From: Clostridiales bacterium
Lineage (GTDB): Bacteria > Bacillota > Clostridia > Peptostreptococcales > T1SED10-28
DNA length: 12,264 nucleotides
Reading direction: 5' to 3'
Assembly (NCBI GenBank): GCA_007134725.1
Contig: SLKF01000072.1
Location: 1 to 12,264 of the forward strand
The position numbers were made by a program, and so were the translations under genes. The notes under the pieces are model-generated. The model was not told the origin of the DNA and searched no databases. It saw only the letters and a list, made by a program, of their open reading frames with translations. Below are positions 1-6,738 of this stretch, piece by piece. Each line of letters opens with the position of its first letter. The first letter of the stretch is position 1.

Positions 1-262
1 CTCCTTCTCTGTCAGGGTCAGTGGCAAGAAAGATTTTTGACGCTTTCTTTGCCTGTTTTCTCAGTTCCTTTAACACAGGACCTTTTCCCCGAATGGTAAT
101 ATATTCCGGTTCAAAGTCTTCTTCTATGTTTACACCGAGTTTGCTTTTGGGCAGGTCTATTACATGACCTACGGAAGCTTCAATGGTGTAGTTTCTTCCT
201 AAAAATTTCTTTATCGTTTTTGCCTTGGCTGGTGACTCCACTATTACTAGGGATTTTGCCAA
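1..262 (-). CDS. topA: DNA topoisomerase I, N-terminal fragment (runs off window edge)
   Basis: Type IA topoisomerase that relaxes negatively supercoiled DNA by transient single-strand cleavage. I translated the minus strand by hand from a TTG at 262; 87 codons are present before the window ends. The protein opens with [20 protein letters not shown], the N-terminal Toprim signature holding the metal-binding glutamate, and reaches ATDPDREG, the second Toprim acidic motif, at the window edge. The TTG start is supported by GGAGGTG six bases upstream, and the family normally begins just before this VIVESPAKA motif. The gene lies 45 bp after dprA in the same direction, the usual dprA-topA order in Firmicutes, but also has its own promoter inside the end of dprA. 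The catalytic tyrosine and C-terminal zinc domains are outside the window. Confidence 0.95.
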   Translation of the reverse strand, partial: MAKSLVIVESPAKAKTIKKFLGRNYTIEASVGHVIDLPKSKLGVNIEEDFEPEYITIRGKGPVLKELRKQAKKASKIFLATDPDREG

Positions 263-296
263 TTCAAACACCTCCACTGTCTGTCTCAATTTTAAC

Positions 297-325
297 ATTA
301 TATCAATTTATCGATTCACTGTAAA
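297..325 (-). promoter_or_regulatory. Sigma-A promoter for topA
   Basis: Minus-strand TTTACA (320-325), a 17-bp spacer and a perfect TATAAT (297-302). Transcription would start near 290 and give a leader of about 28 nt before the topA TTG. The -35 box lies within the last codons of dprA and the -10 box just after its stop, so topA can be expressed independently of dprA. Assigned by consensus match only. Confidence 0.75.
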
Positions 326-1396
326 CGTTTTTCCCGCCAAACGGCTAATATAACCCTTTAACTCCAAGGAAGTCAAGAGAATATTTAAGGACTGGATATC
401 AATTTTCGTCTGGTAATACAGGGTATCCAAGTCCATGGGATTTTTCATTAAACATCGGTAGACCAATGATTCGGAATCGCTTAAGTCCCGAATAATATTT
501 TCTTCCACCGCTTTGCTGGGAAGGTTTGCTCCTCCGGGAAGCTCTGATAAAATATCTTCCACCTCTATAATGATTTTTGCTCCGTCCCGAATCAAGCGAT
601 TGGTTCCCCGGCTCTTTTCGCAGTTGATATTTCCCGGCAGGGCAAAGATGTCTTTTCCCTGCTCCAAGCCAAACTCCACCGTAATAAGGGATCCGCTCTT
701 TTCCCCGGCTTCAATGACTAAAATGCCGTCGGATAATCCGCTGATGATCCGGTTCCGTTGAGGAAAGTGATGTTTTAGGGGTTCTTCTCCAAGGTGGAAT
801 TCACTGAGTATACAACCCTGTTCTTCGATTTTTTCCATCAGTTGATAGTTTGTAGGGGGATAGGGTACATCCAGACCGGAACCAAGTACGCCCAGGGTAT
901 AGCCCTGGTTTTCCACGGCCCCTTTATGACTTTCCGTATCAATCCCCAAAGCCAGACCGCTAATAATTCCAACCCCCCGATCCGTCAGCTCCCTGGCAAA
1001 TTTTTTCGCCGCCCATTTTCCATAGGGAGTGGCATTCCGGGCGCCGACCATGCCGATGGTCGGTCCATCTCCGGGAAGTGCTCCCCGATAAAACAGCACA
1101 TAGGGGGGATCATAGATTTTTTTCAGTTTTTCCGGATAATCCGGATCCGCAATTGTAACCGTGGACACGTTCAAGGCGGAGAGCTTGTCCTTTGTCTTTT
1201 GCCAATACTCTTTCGTTCGAAGATTCACAATTTTTACAGCGGATTTGCTTCTTTTTCCCAGGGCATGGTAAATTTCCCTGCCTTCCGCCTCCCAAACCTT
1301 TTCGATATCGCCGAAATATCTTTCCAGCTTGTTTATGGCCCCATAACTCACCCCTTGAATACTGCTTAGCCAGATATATACTTCCCTTTTTTTCAA
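308..1396 (-). CDS. dprA: DNA processing protein DprA (RecA loader)
   Basis: Cytoplasmic protein that binds incoming single-stranded DNA during natural transformation and loads RecA. The 362 residues show the full three-part architecture: an N-terminal helix-hairpin-helix/SAM-like region (about 1-75), a Rossmann-fold core (about 85-285) and a C-terminal winged helix (about 300-360). Core motifs are MVGARNATPYG at 116-126, SGLALGID at 146-153, FPQRNRIISGLSDG at 211-224, then the EAGEKSGSLIT stretch and the ALPG loop near 252. The start is TTG at 1396, with GGGAGGA seven bases upstream, agreeing with the family N-terminus; no ATG competes. It lies between the eam terminator and topA. No convincing promoter was found in the 72 bp between the terminator and the start; a weak TATAGG-like -10 is the best candidate. 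The gene looks intact. DprA is widespread in bacteria with no known competence, so it does not prove transformability. Confidence 0.96.
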   Translation of the reverse strand: MKKREVYIWLSSIQGVSYGAINKLERYFGDIEKVWEAEGREIYHALGKRSKSAVKIVNLRTKEYWQKTKDKLSALNVSTVTIADPDYPEKLKKIYDPPYVLFYRGALPGDGPTIGMVGARNATPYGKWAAKKFARELTDRGVGIISGLALGIDTESHKGAVENQGYTLGVLGSGLDVPYPPTNYQLMEKIEEQGCILSEFHLGEEPLKHHFPQRNRIISGLSDGILVIEAGEKSGSLITVEFGLEQGKDIFALPGNINCEKSRGTNRLIRDGAKIIIEVEDILSELPGGANLPSKAVEENIIRDLSDSESLVYRCLMKNPMDLDTLYYQTKIDIQSLNILLTSLELKGYISRLAGKTFTVNR

Positions 1397-1457
1397 GCGT
1401 TTATCCTCCCGTCGATTTTTTCACCCTATACCCAATCGGATGTTCCCCTAAACGCAA

Positions 1458-1485
1458 ACAAAGAAAAAGACCCTTCTTCAGGGTC
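1458..1485 (-). terminator. Rho-independent terminator after the aminomutase gene
   Basis: On the minus strand, GACCCT (1480-1485) and AGGGTC (1469-1474) form a perfect 6-bp stem around a 5-nt loop (1475-1479), followed by TTTTTCTTTG. It lies about 12 bp after the stop at 1497 and separates the aminomutase transcript from dprA. Confidence 0.85.
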
Positions 1486-1496
1486 CATTGTAGGCT

Positions 1497-2771
1497 TTAC
1501 TCAAAGTAACTTTCAATCGGTCGGGTTTCATGATTGGGATAGTCCACCACATTACCTTCCCAGGTACGAATCTTCACGAAATTTTTCCCTCGTGAGAGCA
1601 TGTATTGGGGAAGAATCGGGGTTTTCCCCTGCCCTTTGGGGGCATTGACAATGTAGGTGGGAATCGCCATTCCCGAGGTATATCCACGAAGATATTCCAT
1701 AATTTCAATGCCGTCATCAATAGAGGTATTAAAATGGGTGGTTCCGATGACATGCTTGGCATGGAAAATATAGTAGGGTCTTACCTTGCTCTTTAATAGT
1801 TCATGATTCATCAAACGCATGACAAATTTATCGTTGTTGATGCCATTTAACAAGACCGCCTGATTTCCCAGAGGCACTCCGGCTTTTGCCAGTTTATGGC
1901 AGGCTTCAATGGTCTCCGGTGTAATTTCCTGAGGATGATTGAAATGAGTATTGATAAATACGGGAGAGTACTTCTCCACGATTTCCAAAAATTCATCATC
2001 CACTCTTTGGGGCATGGTTACCAGGGTACGGCTTCCCAGTCGGACGTAATCCACGGTTTCAATGCTGGTTACTTCTTTTAGCAACCAATCCAGCATGCTG
2101 TTGGACAGCGTTAAGGGATCTCCTCCGGTAATCAACACATCTCGAATTTCCGGATTGTCCCGAATATAGTCGATGGATTCCTGCAGCACTTCCCGGGATT
2201 GGTGCTGATCCACTCCACCTATGTTTCTTCTTCTTTGGCAATGGCGGCAATACATGGCGCATTCATTGGTCACATTGATGATCAAGCGGTCCGGGTATCT
2301 ACGGGTAATGGATCCTGCGGGATTGGTGAATTCTTCCCCCATAGGGTCCGCATCCCCTTCAAGATCTTCAATCTCTACTCCTGTGGGAATGGACATCATT
2401 TTAACCGGACAATATTTGTTGTCATCATCGATTAAAGTGGCATAGTATGGGGATATGGACCATCGAAACTGTTTTCCCACGTTTCTGATATCCTCAATTT
2501 CCTTATCGCTTAAATAAATGATCTCCTTTAATACGTCCACGTCGGAAATTCGGTTTTTCAATTGCCACTTCCAGCTGTTCCAGTCTTCTTCCGTGGCATC
2601 AAATATTTTTAACAATTTATTTTTTTTGGCTTTGGAACTGATTAATTGTTTTTCCGAGGTTCCCTTAGGGATCTGATCCTTTACTTTTAAATAATCTTCA
2701 ATTCTTGAATGAAGTTCCTCTGCTCTTTTTAACGATATTTCTCTACTTTTTGAGTTAACAGTACATTCCAA
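1497..2771 (-). CDS. eam: Radical SAM aminomutase, probably glutamate 2,3-aminomutase
   Basis: PLP- and SAM-dependent [4Fe-4S] enzyme of the lysine 2,3-aminomutase (KamA) family, which moves an alpha-amino group to the beta carbon. The 424-residue protein has the radical SAM cluster motif CX3CX2C (Cys171, Cys175, Cys178, in CAMYCRHC), TGGDPL at 215-220, and the PLP Schiff-base lysine in APKGQGKTP (Lys383). KamA uses two aspartates (Asp293 and Asp330, C. subterminale numbering) to bind the lysine side-chain amine. Here these positions hold Lys339 (in IFHAKH) and Asn376 (in IVNAPKG), the pair reported for glutamate 2,3-aminomutase (Lys332 and Asn369 in C. difficile, recalled from memory; both offset by seven). 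The product would be L-beta-glutamate, known as an osmolyte. The start is TTG at 2771, backed by AAAGGAGGAG five bases upstream. It has its own promoter and terminator, so it is monocistronic. No beta-lysine acetyltransferase (ablB) is adjacent. The family is certain; the substrate is inferred. Confidence 0.88.
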   Translation of the reverse strand: MECTVNSKSREISLKRAEELHSRIEDYLKVKDQIPKGTSEKQLISSKAKKNKLLKIFDATEEDWNSWKWQLKNRISDVDVLKEIIYLSDKEIEDIRNVGKQFRWSISPYYATLIDDDNKYCPVKMMSIPTGVEIEDLEGDADPMGEEFTNPAGSITRRYPDRLIINVTNECAMYCRHCQRRRNIGGVDQHQSREVLQESIDYIRDNPEIRDVLITGGDPLTLSNSMLDWLLKEVTSIETVDYVRLGSRTLVTMPQRVDDEFLEIVEKYSPVFINTHFNHPQEITPETIEACHKLAKAGVPLGNQAVLLNGINNDKFVMRLMNHELLKSKVRPYYIFHAKHVIGTTHFNTSIDDGIEIMEYLRGYTSGMAIPTYIVNAPKGQGKTPILPQYMLSRGKNFVKIRTWEGNVVDYPNHETRPIESYFE

Positions 2772-2851
2772 TTGAACTCCTCCTTTTTTAGTCTCACTAA
2801 ATATTCATCTATGCGTAAACCCTCTACAGATTTTTTCCGGTTTTTTCAATT

Positions 2852-2870
2852 TTTCAAAATAACTTTGAAA
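2852..2870. repeat. Inverted repeat in the eam leader
   Basis: TTTCAAA (2852-2858) and TTTGAAA (2864-2870) are perfect 7-bp inverted arms around the 5-bp centre ATAAC. It lies about 106-124 nt downstream of the predicted eam transcription start, so it could be a weak RNA hairpin or a DNA operator. The low GC content makes a stable terminator unlikely, although on the minus strand A-rich sequence follows. Function unknown. Confidence 0.4.
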
Positions 2871-2982
2871 TAGTTTGAATTTTGCATGGAGGCAAATATT
2901 CTTGCAAATAACGTAACGGGGTTAAAGCTCTGCAGAAAATTACGAAAAGCATGGTAGGTTAACAAGGCTCTTATAAAAATAT

Positions 2983-3011
2983 ATGTTAGCATACCCTTAA
3001 AATTATGTCAA
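2983..3011 (-). promoter_or_regulatory. Sigma-A promoter for eam
   Basis: Minus-strand perfect -35 TTGACA (3006-3011), 17-bp spacer and -10 TAACAT (2983-2988), preceded by TGC, an extended -10 element. Initiation would fall near 2976, leaving a leader of about 205 nt before the TTG at 2771. Five of six -10 bases and all -35 bases match consensus. Confidence 0.75.
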
Positions 3012-3146
3012 ACAAGGGGCTAAAATGAAAGTTTTAGCATGAACTTTCTTTTATTACCCTAAATTCTTGCAATGAAACAGGAAACATTTACCCGATCTTT
3101 CTTTTTCTCTGCTAACTTAAAAGGGTTTTCTTCTCTCTGCGGCGAA

Positions 3147-3169
3147 TATAGTATTAACGAAAATCGTTA
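3147..3169 (+). promoter_or_regulatory. Candidate comM -10 box with adjoining palindrome
   Basis: TATAGT at 3147-3152 matches the -10 consensus in five of six bases, but no good -35 lies 16-18 bp upstream. It is followed at once by a perfect inverted repeat, TAACGA-AAA-TCGTTA (3155-3169), which would overlap the transcription start and ends just before the comM ribosome binding site. The placement suits an operator or a 5' hairpin. Direct sequence observation; function inferred. Confidence 0.4.
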
Positions 3170-3187
3170 TGGAAGGAGGGATTTTTC

Positions 3188-4729
3188 TTGCAAAAAATTC
3201 AAAGCTGTTGTATCGAAGGATTGGAAGTCTACCCCATCGAGGTGGAGGTGGATATGGATACCGGCCTGCCCCTGGTCATGATCGTCGGTCTTCCCAATGC
3301 CGCCGTAAAAGAATCCAAGGATCGGGTCCGCTCGGCGCTGAAAAATAACGGCTACGATTTCCCCCTAAAAAGAATTACCATTAACCTGTCTCCCGCCTAT
3401 ACCCGAAAAGACGGCACCCACTTTGACTTGCCCATTGCCCTGGGCCTTTTGGGGGTCTCGGGGCAAATTCCTCCCTTAGAGAGTGAAAATACCCTTTGTC
3501 TCGGAGAACTTTCTCTGGACGGAAAAATCAACGGTGTACGGGGAGTTTTACCCATGCTGTTGGAAATGAGCAGCCTCGGTTACCGGCGGGCCTTAATCCC
3601 CGCTGAAAATATGGAAGAAGCCCGGTATGTAACGAATATGGAGGTCCTGGGATTCAAGGATTTGAAAAGCCTGCTTTTGTTCTTGGAAACCGGCGAAGTT
3701 CCCGAGGAAATTTCTTTTTCCAACCGATCAGGAAAGGAGATGAAAATTCCCGGGCCCTCTATAAAAGACCCCTTGGATTTTAGGGATCTGAAAGGTCAGG
3801 AATCCCTTAAGCGGGGGGTGGAAATTGCCGCCGGGGGCTCCCACAACATATTATTCATCGGCCCTCCCGGTTCAGGAAAATCCATGGCGGCGAAAAGACT
3901 TCCGTCGATTCTACCCCTCCTTAGTTACGAGGAGGCATTGGAGGTTACAAAGCTTTACAGCATTTCCGGAAAACTGAACCCCCGGACAGGACTGATCCTA
4001 AAGCCGCCTTTTCGCAGCCCCCACAGCAGCAGCACCCCAGCTTCCCTATCCGGGGGAGGCTTGATTCCCATGCCCGGAGAAATCTCTCTGGCTCACCATG
4101 GAATTCTTTTTCTTGATGAGCTGCCGGAATTTGACAAAGGGGCTTTGGAAATCCTCCGCCAACCCCTGGAGGACCGGGAAATCACCCTCTCCCGGTCCCA
4201 TCGGAGCTTTACCTATCCCTCAAACTTTTTGTTTGCCGCTGCGATGAATCCCTGTCCCTGCGGTTATTACGGGGATCCCATTAAGAGTTGTACCTGCTCT
4301 GCCCGGGATATTCAGCGGTATCACCATAAAATATCCGGACCTTTACTGGATAGGGTAGACATCATTGTTCAGGTTCCTCGGGGGGAGTATAAAGACTTAA
4401 AAGACAAGACCCCTTCCCTGGACTCGAAAACCATGGCCCATCGGGTAATGAAGGCTCGAAAGATCCAGGAAATCCGTTATAAAAAACAATCTTTCCGGGT
4501 AAACGGTCTCCTTCCCGACCACTTACAGAATCAATTATTTGACCTTTCCAAAGAAGGGGAGGAACTCCTGGCCCAAGCCTTTGATAAATTTCAATTAACC
4601 GCCCGGGGCTACCACAAGGTGATAAAAGTAAGCCGTACCATTGCGGATTTGGAAGGCTCTGTAGAAATCCATTCCCACCATATCTTAGAAGCCCTTCAAT
4701 ACCGTCATACAAATTTATTAAGCACCTAA
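3188..4729 (+). CDS. comM: YifB/ComM family Mg-chelatase-like AAA+ helicase
   Basis: Hexameric AAA+ ATPase. In naturally competent Gram-negatives ComM acts as a branch-migration helicase extending integration of transformed DNA; the role of the Firmicute homologue is less defined. The 513 residues contain an N-terminal ChlI-like domain (about 1-165, with VGLPNAAVKESKDRVRSA at 33-50), the AAA+ core (about 195-395) and a C-terminal Mg-chelatase helical domain (about 405-505). Walker A is GPPGSGKS at 225-232 and Walker B is ILFLDE at 306-311. The family zinc-type cluster is Cys356-x-Cys358-x9-Cys368-x-Cys370, and SGPLLDRVD lies at 383-391. The start is TTG at 3188, with GGAGGG seven bases upstream. 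It is the only plus-strand gene here, divergent from eam and convergent with yraN; in related clostridia it is usually co-directional with dprA and topA. It looks complete. Confidence 0.94.
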   Translation: MQKIQSCCIEGLEVYPIEVEVDMDTGLPLVMIVGLPNAAVKESKDRVRSALKNNGYDFPLKRITINLSPAYTRKDGTHFDLPIALGLLGVSGQIPPLESENTLCLGELSLDGKINGVRGVLPMLLEMSSLGYRRALIPAENMEEARYVTNMEVLGFKDLKSLLLFLETGEVPEEISFSNRSGKEMKIPGPSIKDPLDFRDLKGQESLKRGVEIAAGGSHNILFIGPPGSGKSMAAKRLPSILPLLSYEEALEVTKLYSISGKLNPRTGLILKPPFRSPHSSSTPASLSGGGLIPMPGEISLAHHGILFLDELPEFDKGALEILRQPLEDREITLSRSHRSFTYPSNFLFAAAMNPCPCGYYGDPIKSCTCSARDIQRYHHKISGPLLDRVDIIVQVPRGEYKDLKDKTPSLDSKTMAHRVMKARKIQEIRYKKQSFRVNGLLPDHLQNQLFDLSKEGEELLAQAFDKFQLTARGYHKVIKVSRTIADLEGSVEIHSHHILEALQYRHTNLLST

Positions 4730-4736
4730 AATTGGA

Positions 4737-4783
4737 TAGAAAATGCCTTCTAGCATACATACATTGCTAAAAGGCATTTTCTA
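4737..4783. terminator. Bidirectional terminator between comM and yraN
   Basis: TAGAAAATGCCTT (4737-4749) pairs with AAGGCATTTTCTA (4771-4783), with further pairing AGCA (4752-4755) to TGCT (4765-4768) around a 9-nt loop. The A/T-rich base of the stem supplies a T-run in both directions, so it can serve comM on the plus strand and the yraN operon on the minus strand. The right half lies inside the yraN coding region. Confidence 0.85.
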
Positions 4784-5141
4784 TATGATTCATTTCAGGG
4801 GTTTCTCCTTGAATAAATACATCCATAACATCAAAACGCATGGATGTATTGGGCTTTTCCCTATGTTTTTCAAAGGCTAAATACTGGTTGGCCACTTGAC
4901 GAAGGGTTTGTTGCTTTTTATAATTCACCGCTTCAAAGCCCTGTCCATATGCTTTCGTCTTTCTGGTTTTCACCTCTACAAAGACTAAAAAGTCATCCTT
5001 CCTTACGATAAGATCAATCTCTCCGATTTTCGTGCGGTAATTTCGGGAAAGGATCTCGAAGCCTTTTTCTATTAAATACTGAGCGGCAAGATCTTCCCCC
5101 ATATTTCCAAAATCCTTATGATTTAATTTCTTAGAATCCAT
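4767..5141 (-). CDS. yraN: UPF0102 family nuclease-fold protein YraN
   Basis: Small protein with a predicted restriction-endonuclease-like fold; the cellular role is not settled, and Holliday-junction-resolvase resemblance is often cited. The core PD-(D/E)xK-type residues are visible: GEIDLI, then FVEVKTRK, with the preceding NMGEDLAAQYL helix carrying the conserved acidic residue. An in-frame GTG at 5150 would add MKA, but it lacks a Shine-Dalgarno sequence. The ATG at 5141 has GGTGA about six bases upstream and gives 124 residues, so I prefer it. The gene overlaps the end of rnhB by 11 bp, implying translational coupling. Its final codons (IENAF and the TAG) form half of the terminator stem, so the protein end and the transcript end coincide. 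Last gene of the operon. Confidence 0.9.
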   Translation of the reverse strand: MDSKKLNHKDFGNMGEDLAAQYLIEKGFEILSRNYRTKIGEIDLIVRKDDFLVFVEVKTRKTKAYGQGFEAVNYKKQQTLRQVANQYLAFEKHREKPNTSMRFDVMDVFIQGETPEMNHIENAF

Positions 5142-5778
5142 GGCTTTCACCGGCGTTTGTCTTAGGCAAAACCATTTTCTTTAAGAAACTTTTTCGATGA
5201 ATGGGGGTGGGTCCTAATTTTGCCAGGGCTTCCCGGTGTACCTTGGTCCCGTAGCCTTTGTGTTTTTCAAGACCATATTCCGGATACACCTCTGAGAGTT
5301 TGACTAATTGCCGGTCCCGGGTGACTTTTGCAATAATCGATGCCGCAGCGATTCCCTGTACTTTTCCGTCCCCTTGAATAATTCCTTCTTGAGGAATAAG
5401 GGTGTCTATGGTTTCCGCATCTACTAAAACATAGTCGGGAACTACTTTTTCCCCGGAGGGGCTTCGTAGGTTTTCGATGGCAAGAACCATGGCTTTTTTC
5501 GTGGCATTTTTGATATTGATCTGATCAATTTCTCCGTGGGATACTTCCCCGATTCCGATGGCCAGGGCTTCCCTTTGAATCAGGCTAAAATACGCCTCCC
5601 GCTTTTTCGGTGAGAGCTTTTTCGAATCATTGACCCCTTCTAAAAACAAACCTTTGGGCAAAATCACCGCCGCAGCGGTTACAGGACCACAAAGGCAACC
5701 TCTTCCCACTTCATCGATGCAGGCGATTTTACTGTATCCCTGTTGATGAAGCGTTCTTTCCGCACCTAATAAATCCAC
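5131..5778 (-). CDS. rnhB: Ribonuclease HII
   Basis: Endonuclease that cuts the RNA strand of RNA:DNA hybrids and initiates removal of single ribonucleotides misincorporated in DNA. The 215-residue protein has all four catalytic acids of the family: Asp22 and Glu23 in IDEVGRG, Asp120 in YVLVDA, and Asp155 in AKVTRD. It also carries the GRG loop that recognises the ribonucleotide junction and the NDSKKLSPKKR motif at 50-60. The start is GTG at 5778, supported by GAGGAGGGG six bases upstream. The gene follows rbgA by 24 bp and overlaps yraN. The rbgA-rnhB-yraN order is common in clostridia. Length is typical and nothing suggests damage. Confidence 0.97.
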   Translation of the reverse strand: MDLLGAERTLHQQGYSKIACIDEVGRGCLCGPVTAAAVILPKGLFLEGVNDSKKLSPKKREAYFSLIQREALAIGIGEVSHGEIDQINIKNATKKAMVLAIENLRSPSGEKVVPDYVLVDAETIDTLIPQEGIIQGDGKVQGIAAASIIAKVTRDRQLVKLSEVYPEYGLEKHKGYGTKVHREALAKLGPTPIHRKSFLKKMVLPKTNAGESHGF

Positions 5779-5802
5779 TGTATTCCCCTCCTCGAAACTT
5801 TT

Positions 5803-6675
5803 TTATTGTTCCCGAGTACTTTTATTTCCCGGGGTTTCCAAGGAGATTTTCGCAATCATGCCCCCTCGAAATTCATCCAATAATACATTGGCCACTCGAA
5901 GGTAATCCACTTCATCCCCTTTAAACATACAACCTCTTTTTTTGGCGATGGTATCCATAATATCCAAGGCGGTAACGCCTTCCTCCGGTTCCTCTAGACC
6001 ATAGCGATTATAAAGATCCTTGGGGTAATTTTTCATCAGGGTCTCCACCAGTTTTAGTCCCAGGGTTTCCCGGTCCATAATTTCGTCCTTGATGGTCCCC
6101 ACAAAGGCCAAATTCAGCGCTGCTTTTTTATCATCCAAGCGGGGCCAGAGAATTCCCGGAGTATCCAGCATTTCCAGATCCTTTTGAATCCGAACCCACT
6201 GCTTACCCTTGGTAACGCCGGGCTTGTTTCCGGTCCTGGCACTTTTCTTCTTTGCATACTTATTGATCATCGAAGATTTCCCCACATTGGGAATCCCAAC
6301 GATCATGGCCCGAATGACCTCGCGCTTGATGCCCTTGGCCAGGCGGGCCGCCAGTTTATCCGCTAAGAGGTGCTTGCTCTCGTTAAGCAGTTGGTTGGCA
6401 CTGCTGCTGTCAATAGAATTCATGGGGAGCGCCGTAATTCCCTGTTCCTTAAAATGACGAACCCAGTCCTCCGTCACTCGGGGATCGGCTAAGTCTTTCT
6501 TGTTTAAAATGATAATTTTCGGTTTTCCCTGCACGATGGGGTCAATGTCGGGATTCTTGCTGCTTCTTGGTATTCTTGCATCCAACAGCTCCCATACCAC
6601 GTCTACGAGCTTTAGCTGTTCCTTTAATAGTTCCTTGGTCTTTTTCATATGACCGGGATACCAGTTAATATTCAT
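5803..6675 (-). CDS. rbgA: Ribosome biogenesis GTPase RbgA (YlqF)
   Basis: GTPase required for late assembly of the 50S subunit in Firmicutes, acting near uL16 incorporation. The 290-residue protein shows the circularly permuted G-motif order that defines the YlqF/YawG family: G4 NKKD at 58-61 and a G5-like NSID at 86-89 come before G1 GIPNVGKS at 127-134 and G3 DTPG at 171-174. The N-terminus, INWYPGHMKK, is the family signature, and the C-terminal helical domain (about 210-280) binds rRNA. The ATG at 6675 has AAGGA nine bases upstream. It follows rplS, but a terminator lies between them, so expression depends on readthrough or an unseen promoter; the 32-bp gap leaves little room for one. 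Complete. Confidence 0.97.
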   Translation of the reverse strand: MNINWYPGHMKKTKELLKEQLKLVDVVWELLDARIPRSSKNPDIDPIVQGKPKIIILNKKDLADPRVTEDWVRHFKEQGITALPMNSIDSSSANQLLNESKHLLADKLAARLAKGIKREVIRAMIVGIPNVGKSSMINKYAKKKSARTGNKPGVTKGKQWVRIQKDLEMLDTPGILWPRLDDKKAALNLAFVGTIKDEIMDRETLGLKLVETLMKNYPKDLYNRYGLEEPEEGVTALDIMDTIAKKRGCMFKGDEVDYLRVANVLLDEFRGGMIAKISLETPGNKSTREQ

Positions 6676-6695
6676 GCCATCACATCCTTTTATTT

Positions 6696-6725
6696 AAAAC
6701 AAAATAAGGGACTGTTTCCAGTCCC
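6696..6725 (-). terminator. Terminator after rplS
   Basis: On the minus strand, GGGACTG (6719-6725) and CAGTCCC (6708-6714) form a 7-bp stem closed by a GAAA tetraloop (6715-6718), followed by the U-rich TTATTTTGTTTT (6696-6707). It begins 13 bp after the rplS stop and ends just upstream of rbgA, so it probably attenuates transcription into rbgA-rnhB-yraN. Confidence 0.85.
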
Positions 6726-6738
6726 CTTGTCTGAGCGC

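Larger units (their letters stand above)
2772..3187. other. Divergent intergenic region between eam and comM (416 bp)
   Basis: This AT-rich stretch has no convincing gene. It contains the strong minus-strand promoter for eam (2983-3011), the eam leader (about 2772-2976) with an inverted repeat at 2852-2870, and a plus-strand candidate -10 plus palindrome just before comM (3147-3169). The comM side between about 3012 and 3140 shows no clear signal. Polypyrimidine runs are present, but I recognise no known riboswitch fold. Confidence 0.7.

Noticed and set aside
794..1369. A 191-codon plus-strand open frame opposite dprA.
   Set aside because: dprA on the other strand has full domain support; this is an antisense shadow with no ribosome binding site or recognisable motif.
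1497..2771. Annotation as lysine 2,3-aminomutase for N-acetyl-beta-lysine synthesis (ablA).
   Set aside because: The lysine-binding aspartates are replaced by Lys and Asn, and no ablB acetyltransferase is adjacent.
2772..2976. A known riboswitch in the eam leader, such as lysine or glutamine type.
   Set aside because: I could not find the conserved cores or paired elements of these classes by eye.
3072..3281. A 69-codon plus-strand open frame upstream of comM.
   Set aside because: It runs into comM in another frame, has no good ribosome binding site and resembles no protein family; the comM frame from 3188 is clearly real.
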